Origin: Flectonema sp. DT1601
Taxonomy: Eukaryota; Euglenozoa; Diplonemea; Diplonemida; Diplonemidae
NCBI GenBank assembly: GCA_964019425.1
Contig: OZ025827.1
Span: forward strand, 682,001 to 746,000
Reading direction: 5' to 3'
DNA: 64,000 nt
The notes below the pieces were generated by a model that was not told the origin of the DNA, made no database searches, and saw only the letters and a program-made list of their open reading frames with translations. This document shows positions 22,151 to 33,162 of the stretch, piece after piece. Position 1 is the first letter of the stretch. Each line of letters starts with the position of its first letter. A program made the translations under genes and the position numbers.

Positions 22151-24173
22151 ATGATGTTATGGGCGGAGGAAAATGGCGGAAACGTCAATCTTAAATACCC
22201 AAACGAGGACGACGTTGAATTAGACTACGGGGACACAGCAATCCTTCAAGGTAGACTTTCTACAAGAAGTGAACAACAGTCATTCGGATCTGGACGAACC
22301 TCCCGGATTGGAACAGAAGGTTGGCTGCGAGAAAATGCCATAAAAAGAGCGCAAAATTTAAAGGATTTGGAGCAAAAGGAACTGAGAAAAAGAACTAGTG
22401 AGTGTACCTTTCAACCAAAAATAAACAAAAGACCCTTGGAGAAGCAACCAACATGCTCAACATTTGATAGGCTTTCGTCAAATATTCAAGATGTTTATCG
22501 AAGACGAGAGGAAGAGAAAAAAAAACTCGAAAATGAAATTTTCGAAGGCTGCTCCTTTCATCCAAAACTAAATCAAGAGACCGAAGAGTTCGTTAGAAAA
22601 AAACGAACTGGCGATCGAATGGAGCAACTCGGTGAGAAGTTATACAACGACGCGAAGGAGTATGAGAAGCGTCACAGAGAGAAATGCAGACAAGCAACTG
22701 AGAAAGAGATGAAAACACTTCAACCAACGACGATCAATAAAAGAAGTTCCAGCTCAAGTAACCCTCCTGATGAGTGCATCTCTCATAAACCTCTTCATGA
22801 AAGACTTGATGATATTAAGAAAGCGAAGGCTAATAAAATGAAAAACTTAACCGAAAGATGGTCTGAAGATATCCATCTCACTTTTAAGCCGTCGATCTGC
22901 GCTCGATCTCGTTCTGTTGATCACAGAAGCCCAACACCTGAAAAGTATGATGAATGTTGTGTTAAACAACCAGGATACGTTGAAATGGCTGAAGTACAAG
23001 AAAGGCCGATGATCTCACGTCGAAGCTCACAGATCGCCAGACACTCAACAGACTTTCAACAGCACTCTGACTTTGTCGAGCGACAACAATGGCAACTTCG
23101 GAAGCACAAGTCGCGAATTGCATATAAACTTCAAGAGAAAGAGAACACGGAAGTTTACCAAAAACCGAAGAAATCGCAGGCTGAAATCGACCGCATCACC
23201 TCAAAGATGGCCAGTCGAGACAGGGCCTGGGTTACAAACAGAAGAGACAAGTTAAATCATCTGCAGCAAGAATCGGAAAGGGGGTTCTTCAGGCCGAGAA
23301 TAACAAAACGTGCCAGCAGTGCTGACACTCGCCCATGCAATGGAATGCAGCGACCGACAAGAGAGGACTTTATTGAGAAATATAACGAAGAGATTAGAGA
23401 GAAAGAAGCAAAGGAGCATACGTACAGGCCTAAAATTGACGAACGTAGTAGACGATTGGCAGAGAAGAGTGACAGAAGCGGTAAACGGGATTTATACGCA
23501 AAATCTGATGAAGCATTGCAGGCGGTAATAAGACAGCGACAGCCGGAACTAAAACGAGAAGCTGACGAGTGTACTTTCCATCCGAAGACAAATAGACCAC
23601 CTTCTCCTGCTTTACAGCGACACGTATCGGATCAATCAATTTCTGGATTTCAGCAATTTGTTCAGCGTCAGGAATACGCTCGTCGTTGTGATGCTGATCG
23701 TAAAAAACGAGAAGAGAATCTTCACAAAGTTAAACCAACTGCTCTCGCTAACCTGCAACGCCGCCCTGATGGTCGAGCGCTTTCAACTCAAGTAGAACCT
23801 TTCAAACTCAGCAGTGGGATGGTGCGTCAGGAACACAAAGAACCTGAACATAAACCTCGCACCAATGAAATGTACAGAGACGACGTTCTCAAGGTTTGTG
23901 CTGATTTCCCCCCCCAATGCAACCAGGTTTGGCCGAACCCTATGTTCGTTTTAGCCAGTTTCAGGTTGCTTTATATTTAATCAGAGTATCAACCCCCATG
24001 ATCGAATGGTTGTTATGAAAATTACTAAATAATATAAAACACCACAGCGGGTCATTCAAGAAATAGATGAAGCGAGTAACGTACACACGGATCCCTACGA
24101 TGTAGGAATTGATAAGGTGAGCACCTCCTCAGCCCTCTATAATCCTGAGAGTGAAGATCATTGGGCCTACTAG
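22151..24173 (+). CDS. FxPKI-repeat protein, probable flagellar/cytoskeletal component
   Basis: Exons 22151-23893 and 24048-24173 encode 622 residues. The product is highly charged with many Arg/Lys/Glu and a periodic motif: CTFQPKINKRP, CSFHPKLNQET, LTFKPSICARS, GFFRPRITKRA, HTYRPKIDERS and CTFHPKTNRPP, each followed by charged helix. Proteins with repeated (T/S)FxPKI motifs are common in flagellated protists and often localise to the axoneme or cytoskeleton. That is recalled knowledge, not shown here. The Met before MLWAEENGG was chosen since the frame upstream is short, unsupported and separated by an acceptor-like GTTAG. The last exon could splice onward at AAG|GTGAGC (24118), but it stops cleanly at 24171. 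Confidence 0.82.
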
Positions 24174-24848
24174 AAGTTCTAACTGTTTGTTTGGTTTTAT
24201 AGAACCTGACGATCACGTCGTGTTCTTTATTTCCTACTATTTTTTTTTACTCTTTTTCTCCCTACCCGCTGTAGATTTTTTTTTTTTTTTCCTTTAGAGT
24301 TAATTATAGTAAACAATAAAAAGTAAGATGGCGAGAAAAAAAAAAAAAAAAAAAAAAAAACAATAAAAATTGACTTTTTTTTTTTTTCGAAGAAGAAATG
24401 TTACGTTGTGGTCTTTCTGCCGTACAAAAAAATATTGAGAAAATACTAATAAGCTGATAATGGCTGCTTTTCACAAAATGAATGGATATTTTAAATAAGA
24501 AAGTGTGATGAGCCCACAAACAGAAGAAGTTAAAAAATAATTAAATCGTTAAAGTAATTTAGTAGTGAGTTGAGAGACTAATTACATAGCGACAGATAGT
24601 TTAGTCAGTTAGTTTTAAGACACGTTCTCCTCTCCCGAAAATCTCCCCCACCGACAGTTCTGAAATTTTAGTTTGAGCAAACTATTAGATTCCGTTTTAG
24701 TTACTTTTTGTTTTGGAGTTTGTAATGTAATTTATTTAATTAACACAGGAACAGTTAAAGTATTCGTTGTGTCTGTAGCTAATGGTTGTTCTCTTTGTGT
24801 AAGTGATGAAAAAGTTTTATTTATTTTCTCATCCAATCAGGCAATGCG
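24174..24848. other. Intergenic region
   Basis: Carries A/T-runs (A-run of about 26 at 24336-24360) and ends in TTTTCTCATCCAATCAG, an acceptor-like site finishing at 24840. A Met-Arg-stop mini ORF (24844-24852) overlaps the next start codon. No gene seen. Confidence 0.5.
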
Positions 24849-24852
24849 ATGA
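24844..24852 (+). promoter_or_regulatory. Minimal upstream ORF (ATGCGATGA)
   Basis: If transcripts begin at or splice to the acceptor ending at 24840, the first ATG encountered is at 24844 and reads Met-Arg-stop. Its TGA (24850-24852) overlaps the ATG of the main frame (24849). Such an arrangement could force leaky scanning or termination-reinitiation. Confidence 0.4.
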
Positions 24853-25556
24853 CAACGAAAGACGAACAGCCATCCGACGTGGATGGCGACACTTCGATTC
24901 GAATCACTCGCACGGCAGTCTTAACATTCCCAGAGAGTGAAGTATCAACTGCGGCAGAGTTTGCCATCCGCTTGGAGCAAATAAGAAAAGCATACCCACG
25001 TTGGAAGGTGGAGGGGAAATCAGTTTTCGAAGGTTCTGGAGATCTGATTCCCCATCGACCAGAACTTCGACAGGGAAAGTTAAATGAAAAGAGAGTAAAG
25101 AGGGACGTCTTAGAGTACCTCGCTAATACTGAATTGGAAGCAGCAAAAGTCGTTGCCAGTTCCGTTGACGACTTAGAGTTGAGTGTCAGTGAAGACCTCT
25201 CGAGTGGAAATATCGTAACAGTCCCGACAATAAAACTTCGTCAAAATGTTATAATTGAAGTACCTCCTCATGTTGGTCAGCAAGGTACCGTTACGGAAAT
25301 TGAGAACTCAGACTGTTTTCGAGTTACATTCGAAGGTCACTCCTGGTGGTGTAGTAGAAATGAAGTGTCGTTAGCAGTGACACCACAACCGCAGATTAGA
25401 ACGCAAACAGTTTCTTTGAATACGTTGGAAGAAGCAGCGTTGCTTCGTAAGCAGAATGAACTTCTCATCACTGCTATCCGATTGGTACCTTCTCGTAGTC
25501 AGTTTCTACGACTACTTACAGAAGAGCAGCAGATGTGTCTCACGGAATTACTTTAA
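24849..25556 (+). CDS. Uncharacterised 235-residue protein with SH3-like patch
   Basis: No intron. Not recognised. Residues about 15-105 (RTAVLTFPESEVSTAAEFAI, LEQIRKAYPRW, KRVKRDVLEYL) look like a mixed helical N-terminal region. Residues about 130-178 (NVIIEVPPHVGQQGTVTEIE, CFRVTFEGHSWWCSRNEVSL) have the strand-turn pattern and Trp pair of small SH3-like barrels such as MIB/KOW-type domains. The C-terminus is a helix (LEEAALLRKQNELLITAI) ending RLLTEEQQMCLTELL. The start has a two-codon upstream ORF overlapping it. Confidence 0.7.
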   Translation: MTTKDEQPSDVDGDTSIRITRTAVLTFPESEVSTAAEFAIRLEQIRKAYPRWKVEGKSVFEGSGDLIPHRPELRQGKLNEKRVKRDVLEYLANTELEAAKVVASSVDDLELSVSEDLSSGNIVTVPTIKLRQNVIIEVPPHVGQQGTVTEIENSDCFRVTFEGHSWWCSRNEVSLAVTPQPQIRTQTVSLNTLEEAALLRKQNELLITAIRLVPSRSQFLRLLTEEQQMCLTELL

Positions 25557-25924
25557 AATTAATTATTTGATCTCATCACTCTCTTCGTTGTATTCAAGCA
25601 ATCTGAACTCAAAAAAAAAAAAAAAAAATAGATTTCCGTTATGACTTTATTACAGATATATTTAAGGACCATATGCTTCACAGGTACGATTCTTATGGAA
25701 ATTCAGAGTCGATTCTTGGAAGTACAAAAAACGGTTTTGTTTTACTTCGGTTTTCGTTTTTTAGTAATAATTATTTTCATAGGCACCCCGTTCCCTTTTC
25801 CCTTTTCACTTTACATATGCGTGTTGGGTGCTGAATTTCTTTTTTAAAAAAATAAAATAAAATAAAAAAACATCAACGGAACAAATATAACAAAACCCTA
25901 AAAGCTAATAAAGAACTTGGGAAG
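25557..25924. other. Intergenic region
   Basis: A-run at about 25611, then AT-rich sequence with AAAATAAAAT repeats at about 25846-25868 up to the next start. No gene or acceptor-like CAG seen close to the next ATG. Confidence 0.5.
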
Positions 25925-28359
25925 ATGCCTCTTTGCTGTACAGGATGCTTCTCAGTGTCAGCACAACGGAGAAGACCACAGAAATTGGGTCCATTAAAAG
26001 TATCACAGAGTGCGACAATGCCGGGTGCCGTAGTAGTCCAGTGGGATCATTATCAAGGAGAGATTGAGATAAAATGTAGACAACAAGGAACAACAACTTG
26101 GATGGATGTTGATGCTCTCTCAAGTCAATTAGTACCCGTGGGAACTGGTCAAAGTATCGACACAGCTTCTGGAAGATTAGTAGTTGGAGGGTTGGAGTAT
26201 GGAAAGGTATATCAATTTACTTGGTGTGGAAAAAATAAAACCGGCAGAGGACCGTTAAGCAACCCTGTCACGATAGCAACACAAGCTCAAGATGACAAGC
26301 AATCTCCTAAAGTTTTAATTCTCAACACTGATACGGATTCTGCGACTTTTTCATGGGAACCGACCTCTGTTGATGACTCGGTTCACAGTGTTGTTATTAA
26401 AATTAGAAAGTTACTTCCGGATGTTTCTTGTAATCCTTGGAAGTACCTCGACTCTAAATCTGATGAGTTAGTAGCTTCAGGAAAGAAATGCTCCGCCTTC
26501 TCTGTTGATACCTCAACAGCTCTCTGTACTGGACTTGATCCTGGAGTGGAGTATGAAGTTGTTGCTCAAAGTGGTAATAACTCTGGTTACGGAAAGTTAT
26601 CAGATCCAATTTCATTTCACACACATGACTTGGATAACGATCAGCTAGTACTCTCTTGTAGTTATGTGAGTCGATCAACAGCTACTTTACAATGGACGAT
26701 ACCTGATAATGAAGATGGTTATTTCATTTCTATCAGAGCTCGGAAAAAGTATATCTCAGAAGAGTGGATGATGATTGACTACTTTAGTACTTCAATAAAA
26801 TCATATAAAGAATCTTGGTCACCTCCTGCTAGTCAAAATCCATTTATTATTAGAAAGTTAGATGAGTGCTCGACTTATGAATTCTCTGCGAGACTATTAA
26901 CGAGTAACGGACCTACTGCTTGGTCAGATACCATCACAGTAACGACACAGGCTGGTATGCTTCCTATTTCTATTGGAAAGGTAACTTCTTGTGCTGCCCA
27001 TCTCGAGTGGAAAGCACCCGATCAGGCGATAAATGTCGCACTTCGCTGCAGAAGACTGGATCCCTCCGAACCACAAGAGTGGCAACACGTCGACTCGCGC
27101 AGCAACGTACTCGTTCCTCTTGGAAAAGGGATAGCTGCTCGAGCTTGCGAGGGCGCTCTTTTACTGCGAGGATTGAAAGAAAAAACAAAATATGAATGTT
27201 CCATCTGCGCCAAAACTGTTTCAGGATGGGGACCCTACAGCCAGACGAGAGTATTTGAAACACTCTCAGCGAGTAAGTGTGTTATGAAATGTATGAAAGC
27301 AACAACTTCTTCTTTAACCCTCCGACTCAATTTGCCATCATCTCAAGGGAAGGCTGAGGAGGTAACAGTTCTGTGCAGAAAAGGTGGTGAGAAGAAGTGG
27401 GACGAAATCGATGCCGAAGTTGGAAAGATTGTTGCGACTGGGAAGGGATCGACTCTTACTGAAGGAACCATCTGTATCAGCGGGTTAGACGAAGGAGCGC
27501 AATACGAATTTGACATTTCTAAGAACCGCGGAACTCAACAGTCGCCTCCTCTTGTAGTCAACTTAGGAACACAAATATCATATAAAGAACCTGCTGCATC
27601 AGGTTGTGCTATGTTCAGGAGATGTAAAGTAGCACTGTTAGCGAAACTAAATGAGCGGCCAACTCTTCTGAATCACCTCGTTGACGAAGTCGATCGATGT
27701 TTCTGTCGTGGGTGTCACACGGACTCTGCTGTTTATGAAAGGGGAGGTTCTGATTATATCCTCCCACTGGGGTGGTGTAGAATTGGAGTCAAAACTTGTA
27801 AGTCAGCAGCGTTGGAGCAAATCGCGTTCAAGAATTGGCACACCTGCTATCACGGAACTTCACCAGATCACTTGTACGATATCTTATGTTGTGGACAACT
27901 TCTAAAGCCTGGCTCCACTACTCCGAGAGGAGGTAAAATCCCAGTCCGAGACGGTCATATCCAACGCGGATTTAAGAGAACGAACTCCCATTCGGGGAAG
28001 TCAGAGTTTTTTGATCCGCCTTCGCTCATCTTTTTCAGTCCTTCGATTCGTTATTGTGACTACGGCAGGGCGTACATGACTGAACACTCATTCAACGGAT
28101 ACAGATATCGGTTTGCCCTTCAGGTATGTGATTGAGGAGTCTAAAGAAATAATTATTTAAGAGTTGAATGGAGAAAAAGAAGAAAAAAAAACAGGTTCGC
28201 ATCCAACCAGGGACGTACAACATCGGTCAAGAAACTGTTGGAGCAAAAAGAAAAGGAGACACGGTCGATCCTTATGTCTCAAACAGCTCTGTAGAATGGT
28301 ACACTGGTGAGCTACATACTCACATGATAACTGGTATCCTAGTAAATGAGCGTTGTTAA
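25925..28359 (+). CDS. FN3-repeat protein with C-terminal YHGT/SPSI/EW domain
   Basis: Exons 25925-28123 and 28195-28359 encode 787 residues. The N-terminus MPLCCTGCF could be palmitoylated. About five fibronectin-III-like domains follow (residues 20-115, 125-225, 235-330, 335-430, 435-530), each with the Trp early strand and a closing pattern such as LEYGKVYQFTWCGKNKTGRG, LDPGVEYEVVAQSGNNSGYG and LKEKTKYECSICAKTVSGWG. The C-terminal region (about 600-787) has WHTCYHGTSPDHLYDILCCG, IFFSPSIRYCDYGRAY, QVRIQPGTYNIG and VEWYT. This order recurs in uncharacterised animal and protist proteins and recalls the H-Y-E layout of ADP-ribosyltransferases; enzymatic activity is inference. Splicing through the 71-nt intron restores the PGTYNIG...EWYT half of that domain. 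Confidence 0.85.
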
Positions 28360-31300
28360 AGTTTTACAGACATACGAAGTGTCCGCTTGGCTGTCTTCTT
28401 TTACAAATTGGGTAGCTTATATATAATCTCGACTTTGGCTTCGCCTCGTCAACATAAGTTATCAAATTGTAGAACCAAAGCTGATTCGGCAACTTGATGA
28501 TCATCGTCGTTTACGTTGTGGAACATATTAAGGTAATTAATTAAAGGAATTCTTTTTTTTTTTTTTTCTTTTCTCTCCCTATTTTATGAATCTTAACATT
28601 AACATGCTAATTGGCTTATTCTGATTTTTCATTTTTTTCATTTTTTATTTCTTTCATTATCGTTTTTTATTAAGTTCCAGATGCGAACTGGCACAGCAAG
28701 TGTGAGTCCTGTCTCAGGTACCAAGCGAATCAACGAATGATCGCTTGTGTGTTCAGCGCACTGAACGCGCTGTGTTACATTTGTTGTTGAGGTGCGATGA
28801 GGCACGGAATGGAAATATTTTTTTTGCTCTGTTTTCTCCCCCTCCTTTATTTCAAGTTCCGTTTATGCTGTTGCGGTTCTCATTATTATTTACCACAAAA
28901 ACTTTTTTCTTTTTTTTTTGCAAGTGCGTACGTACCTTGGTGCCACAATTACTTCTTCAAATACCCCTCCTCTCTCTCATCATTTATAATTATTTTAGTA
29001 AACGAGAATTAATTCTTAAGATTCAAACAAGTATGTAATTAGCCTCTTCTTTAAGAGAAGAGGAAATCAAAAATTTTAATATATTTTCTTCTTTCATCAT
29101 GATTGGTAGGATTTAATAATTTTTTTTTTTTTTTTTTTAAAAACCTTTTTAAATTGTGTTTAGGTAGTCATTTGTTTCAGGTTATCGTCTGTGAAGTCTC
29201 ACTGTCGCTGGTAGCGATATAACTGTTACCCTGACTTTTTTGGCTTCCTAGGCTTAAAAAAAAAAAAAATAAATAAATAAAAATAGTTTTGGCATTACTG
29301 CGTACCTAAGATTAATTAACATATTATCAACTGGCTGTTTGGTAGAATCTGAGTCTGTTCAACTACTTAAAGACTTCCCTCTTTTCTTTTTCCTGTTTTC
29401 AAAAATATTGCAGCGTAGGGACCCTTTACTTTAATTTACGGGTTTTTGTGTTGCATGTTTTGTCAGCCATCCCAAGAATGGAAACGGAAAGTTCTGGAAG
29501 TAAAAGAGCGTAACGTTAATTACTTACTTCAGCTTCTCATTGAAATAAGTCTAACACCAGTCAGCACAGTAAAAAAAAAAAAAGTGGTCAAAAACTGGTA
29601 GTCCAGACTCTCAAAACGATTTGGGTCCGGAAGGTGATGCCTCCTGAAGTGACCCTGTTGTTTGACTTTATTATTCCGAAAAAAAAAAAATTTTTTTTTT
29701 TCCCTTCCCAACTTAAATAGGCGAAACATTCACGTTTCGTCGTAGTCTTGGCAATCAAATCTAATCAAATTAATTATTTCTATCTCAGTTCCCTCGATCC
29801 CCTTTTATTATATACTTTTGTTAACGGTTCAAACGGAGACAACCCGAATGGCTGTTACACTTTGTAAACATTGAACCCGATATGCTTCTGTTTCTTGCTC
29901 GCAGAGAGCTGTCTTGGCTTCTAACGGAAGCTAATTTCTGTTCTGCCATTGGGAAGATTAATTTATTTATAACTTTAGTTTCTTTTCTGTCTCCTCCCAT
30001 GCGTTTCTTGTCCGTCAGCAGTGCTGAACTCACCAGGGTTGCCCTGCACAGTTAATCATTGTTGCTCTACTATATTGTTTAAAAAAAAAAAAAGAAGGGG
30101 GGGGAAAATTTTTTTTTTTTTTTTTTGTGTCATAATTCATTAACAACAATGTCAAAGCTAGATCTCTTGTTACGTATTTTTAAGAGATAGTTGGCTGTGG
30201 ATATTTATTATCTGGCCAAACAGAGAGAATTGGTATTTTTTGTTGTTCTTGTTTCTCCCACAACTTTTTTTCCTAAAAAAAAAAAATGAAGGAATAACAA
30301 AAAAAAAAAAATTCAAAAGAACTTGCACGCAACAATGCAAAAAAAAAAAAAAAGAAATACCTAAAAAAAAACAAAAAAAAAACAAAGCTTCATATATTTG
30401 TACGCTTGAAAAAACAATTACACTGCGGTGAGGAGAGCTCCCTGCAAAAGTTGCAAATGATGTTTGTTTTCTAAAACAAAACTTGCAGCACCGCAAAAAA
30501 AGAAAATGGCCCTCGAAAGGGGTGTCTTTATATCCTCCGCTTCCCTAATACACAACCTACACAACGCAGTCACGTGAAATAACTGAAGAGGTTCCTCTCT
30601 CTCAGAAGACGGCTCTGCTAAACGAGAGTGATCTCTAAAACTTCGGGTGGTTAGTTGAGAGTTTTCATCTTTCTCAAATATTTTTAATTCTTAATTTTTT
30701 TTCTCTTTTTTTTTTTTTCCTTCTTTCTGTTCTTGTAGTGTGGTAATTGCCTTTGGTGTCACAATCATCAGTTTTGCACTCACCAGCTACATTGTTTAGC
30801 ACCACACATCAACCTTTCACAGTTGGCTTATTATCATTTGAGAGGAGTTTCATAAAATCTCTGAATAAACAAATAGAGCGGCAATGAGAGGTTGTTCCAT
30901 TTTTATGATCCTTTTTGCACTGTTTTTTTCTGAGAACTATTTCATTCCCAACCCATTGGTCTTTACTTTTACTGTTCGCTCCTTATTTCCGGTCAGCCCA
31001 TGAAAACAGTTTCTTTTTAAATGCAGATTTTGCCACAAAGATAATGAATTTAAAAAAACTTTTTTTAAAGGAGATCTACTTTGCCTTTTCGGAGTAGTTT
31101 ATCCTGACTGGTTGGCTAATTTATTTATAAGTGATTGTTTCTTTGTTTGTTCGTAGTCGTTGTTAGCTCCCATTCTACCCTTCCCTTGCAAAGAGCTTCG
31201 CACGTTAGTTGCCAAGTCACAACAAGCGTAAATAAATATACAACGAGGGGATCAAATATGTGCGGGTTGTTCACCGCTGAATTGAATCTCAGCAGCTCTC

Positions 31301-31673
31301 TTAATGATCCGTACTGAAGAAGTGTCATCTAATGCAGCCCTTCATAACATGCACATTGCTTGCATTTCCCTTTTCTTACGTTCTTTGCCACCCAGCTTAG
31401 AGAATACTATTTGCTAATCTTCTTTTTAAAAAAAAAAAAAAAAAAAACATGAACACAATTCCCTCTACCCGCACACTCATATATTCCCTTATTTAAGTGG
31501 TTAATGAGCTGTTTGCAAGATGTTGCTGCTAAGCAATTAATTTTTCAACAGGTTTGCGCCATGAAAGTTTGAAACTTGTCTGAAGTGCCTTTGGTGTTAT
31601 TTGCTGATTCTTCTGAGCATAAAAAACCTTTTCCCCCTCAAAGCTTTTTACAACAAACCCTTTATCCAACAAA
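28360..31673. other. 3.3-kb region without recognisable gene
   Basis: The longest gene-poor stretch. It is rich in A/T homopolymers (for example 28553, 29119, 29258, 29571, 29679, 30079, 30109 and 30340). Frames on both strands are short and low complexity. One 39-codon frame at 30884-31003 starts MRGCSIFMILFALFFSE, signal-peptide-like, but has no other support. TAATTTTTCAACAG ends at 31551, 122 nt before the ML gene. I see no tRNA, rRNA or transposase. Confidence 0.5.
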
Positions 31674-32183
31674 ATGCAGTTCGTTAAGTCCGCCGTCGCC
31701 ATGCTTTTGGTTGCGTCTGCTTCAGCTGACCTCGAGATCACAAGAACTGTGAAGAGCATCATGCCTGGTTTGAATGCTAGTATCATTCTCAACTCGGGAT
31801 GCAGCAAAAAGGACCAGTATGGATCAAATGACTGTGACTTGAAGTGGGGACAAAACTACACCGTGGCACTCGATGCTACTCTTCCAGAAGACGTGACAAC
31901 TGGAGCCACTTTCGCCGTTGACATCTTACTTGATGGATTGGTAAGAGCTAAATTTAGCTGCCCACTCTGTGGGGCAAACTGCTCTTTCGATATTGCGTCA
32001 CACAAGCAGAACTTTGCTATGCCACCGTGCCCACTTGCGAAGGCGGGTCACTATCAGCAGGTTGTTAACTTCACCCTTCCAGCATCCACCCCAGCTAAGG
32101 TTGGTTTCAAGGGAACCGTCTCAGCAAAGGACTCCAAGGGAACCTCCTTTGGTGAAGTCGAGCTCGATGGAAAGCTTCACTAA
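31674..32183 (+). CDS. Secreted ML-domain (MD-2/NPC2-like) lipid-binding protein
   Basis: 169 residues, no intron. A signal peptide (MQFVKSAVAMLLVASASA) is followed by about 150 residues with six cysteines in an ML-like order: NSGCSKKD, NDCDLKW, CPLCGANC and PPCPLAKAG. The strand pattern (NYTVALDATLPEDVTTGATF, HYQQVVNFTLP, GFKGTVSAKDSKG..FGEVELDGKL) also fits an ML beta sandwich. ML proteins bind single lipid molecules, as NPC2 does for cholesterol in lysosomes or MD-2 for lipid A. The ligand here is unknown, and an ML assignment without profile support could be wrong in detail. Secretion or lysosomal delivery is expected. Codon choice resembles that of highly expressed genes. Confidence 0.72.
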   Translation: MQFVKSAVAMLLVASASADLEITRTVKSIMPGLNASIILNSGCSKKDQYGSNDCDLKWGQNYTVALDATLPEDVTTGATFAVDILLDGLVRAKFSCPLCGANCSFDIASHKQNFAMPPCPLAKAGHYQQVVNFTLPASTPAKVGFKGTVSAKDSKGTSFGEVELDGKLH

Positions 32184-33162
32184 GCAACAAATTAATATGA
32201 TCAAAAAAGTTCGAAATATTATTTTATTTTCAAGATAAAACTCCCGGCCATAATAAGGTGCATTTGCGAACTTGTGAAATTAAGATTGTTTTAGAAGAAA
32301 AGGTGTAGTTACTTATTCTTCGGTATACAGTACATTCTTAGTTTCATGCTTTGCGAATCCTTTTTATTGTTGGCCAGCATTCCCATTGTGTTTTCGCTCG
32401 TTCTCTGTGTCACCATTTTATACATCTCGTAGAGTCATCTACCAATCAAGTTTGATATACTAGCGCGTGTGCTTTTCAACACTCATATCATCCTTGATGG
32501 ACGCCGTGTTAGTCCAGACAACTTTTCCTCCTTTGTGTGTATTTCGAACAGTTTCTAGTGTAGGTTTTCTTCTTTGAAGTTACTTATGTTTTTTTTTTTA
32601 TTACAGAACTCTCAATGGCGGTGTTAAATTATCGTTATGTTGCTTATGATACAATACATTTGTTTTTTACGTAAAAAATCGAACAGTTAACCCCCCACTT
32701 CAGTACCTTTGCTGTTGCTGTCAGTAGACGACTCCGATGCAGAATCGGACTAAAGTCATCGGACCTACACTGGACGTCGAACTTGAGTCGATTTCAACAG
32801 GCCTACAAAGCTTCTTGTGAGGTGGTGAAATTTGGATTATTAGTTTTAAATACGAATAAAGACACAGCACCAATGACACCATCCCACCCAAGATTTTAGC
32901 GAACTGTGTAGTGGTCTGTCCTTACTTACCATTTGTCTCCAATCTTGTTTATTCAGATCTGAAAATATATTTAGAAATTGGATGAGAGCAACTTTCTTAC
33001 TTTCATTTGGATTAAGAATCACAATTATCTGTTTTATTTGGGATTCGTAAGGCAAACATTCTTTGAGTACACACACTGGAGAGTGCTTTCTTTCCGTAAA
33101 TTCTAAATTTCCTCTCGAGTGGTTAATATCATCATTTCTCCTGCTTCAGCTTCACCAAAAAC
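32184..33162. other. Intergenic region with dispersed repeat
   Basis: Contains copy 2 of the 73-bp dispersed repeat (32624-32696) and TTTCTCCTGCTTCAG ending 13 nt before the GH116-type gene. The minus-strand frame at 32846-33076 has no recognisable similarity. Confidence 0.5.
32624..32696. repeat. Dispersed 73-bp repeat, copy 2
   Basis: Same orientation as the copy at 21776-21849 and colinear over the whole length, with the TATGATACAATACATTTGT core identical. Both copies lie in intergenic DNA, ahead of + strand genes by about 300 and 470 nt. Confidence 0.8.

Noticed and set aside
28310-28750. Possible extra exon of the FN3 gene (GTGAGC donor at 28306 joined to CCAG at 28680).
   Set aside because: The unspliced reading ends EWYTGELHTHMITGILVNE, which fits the expected end of the domain better than the spliced alternative.
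30884-31003. 39-codon frame beginning with a signal-peptide-like sequence.
   Set aside because: Too short, no acceptor-like site before it, and hydrophobic frames are common in T-rich DNA.
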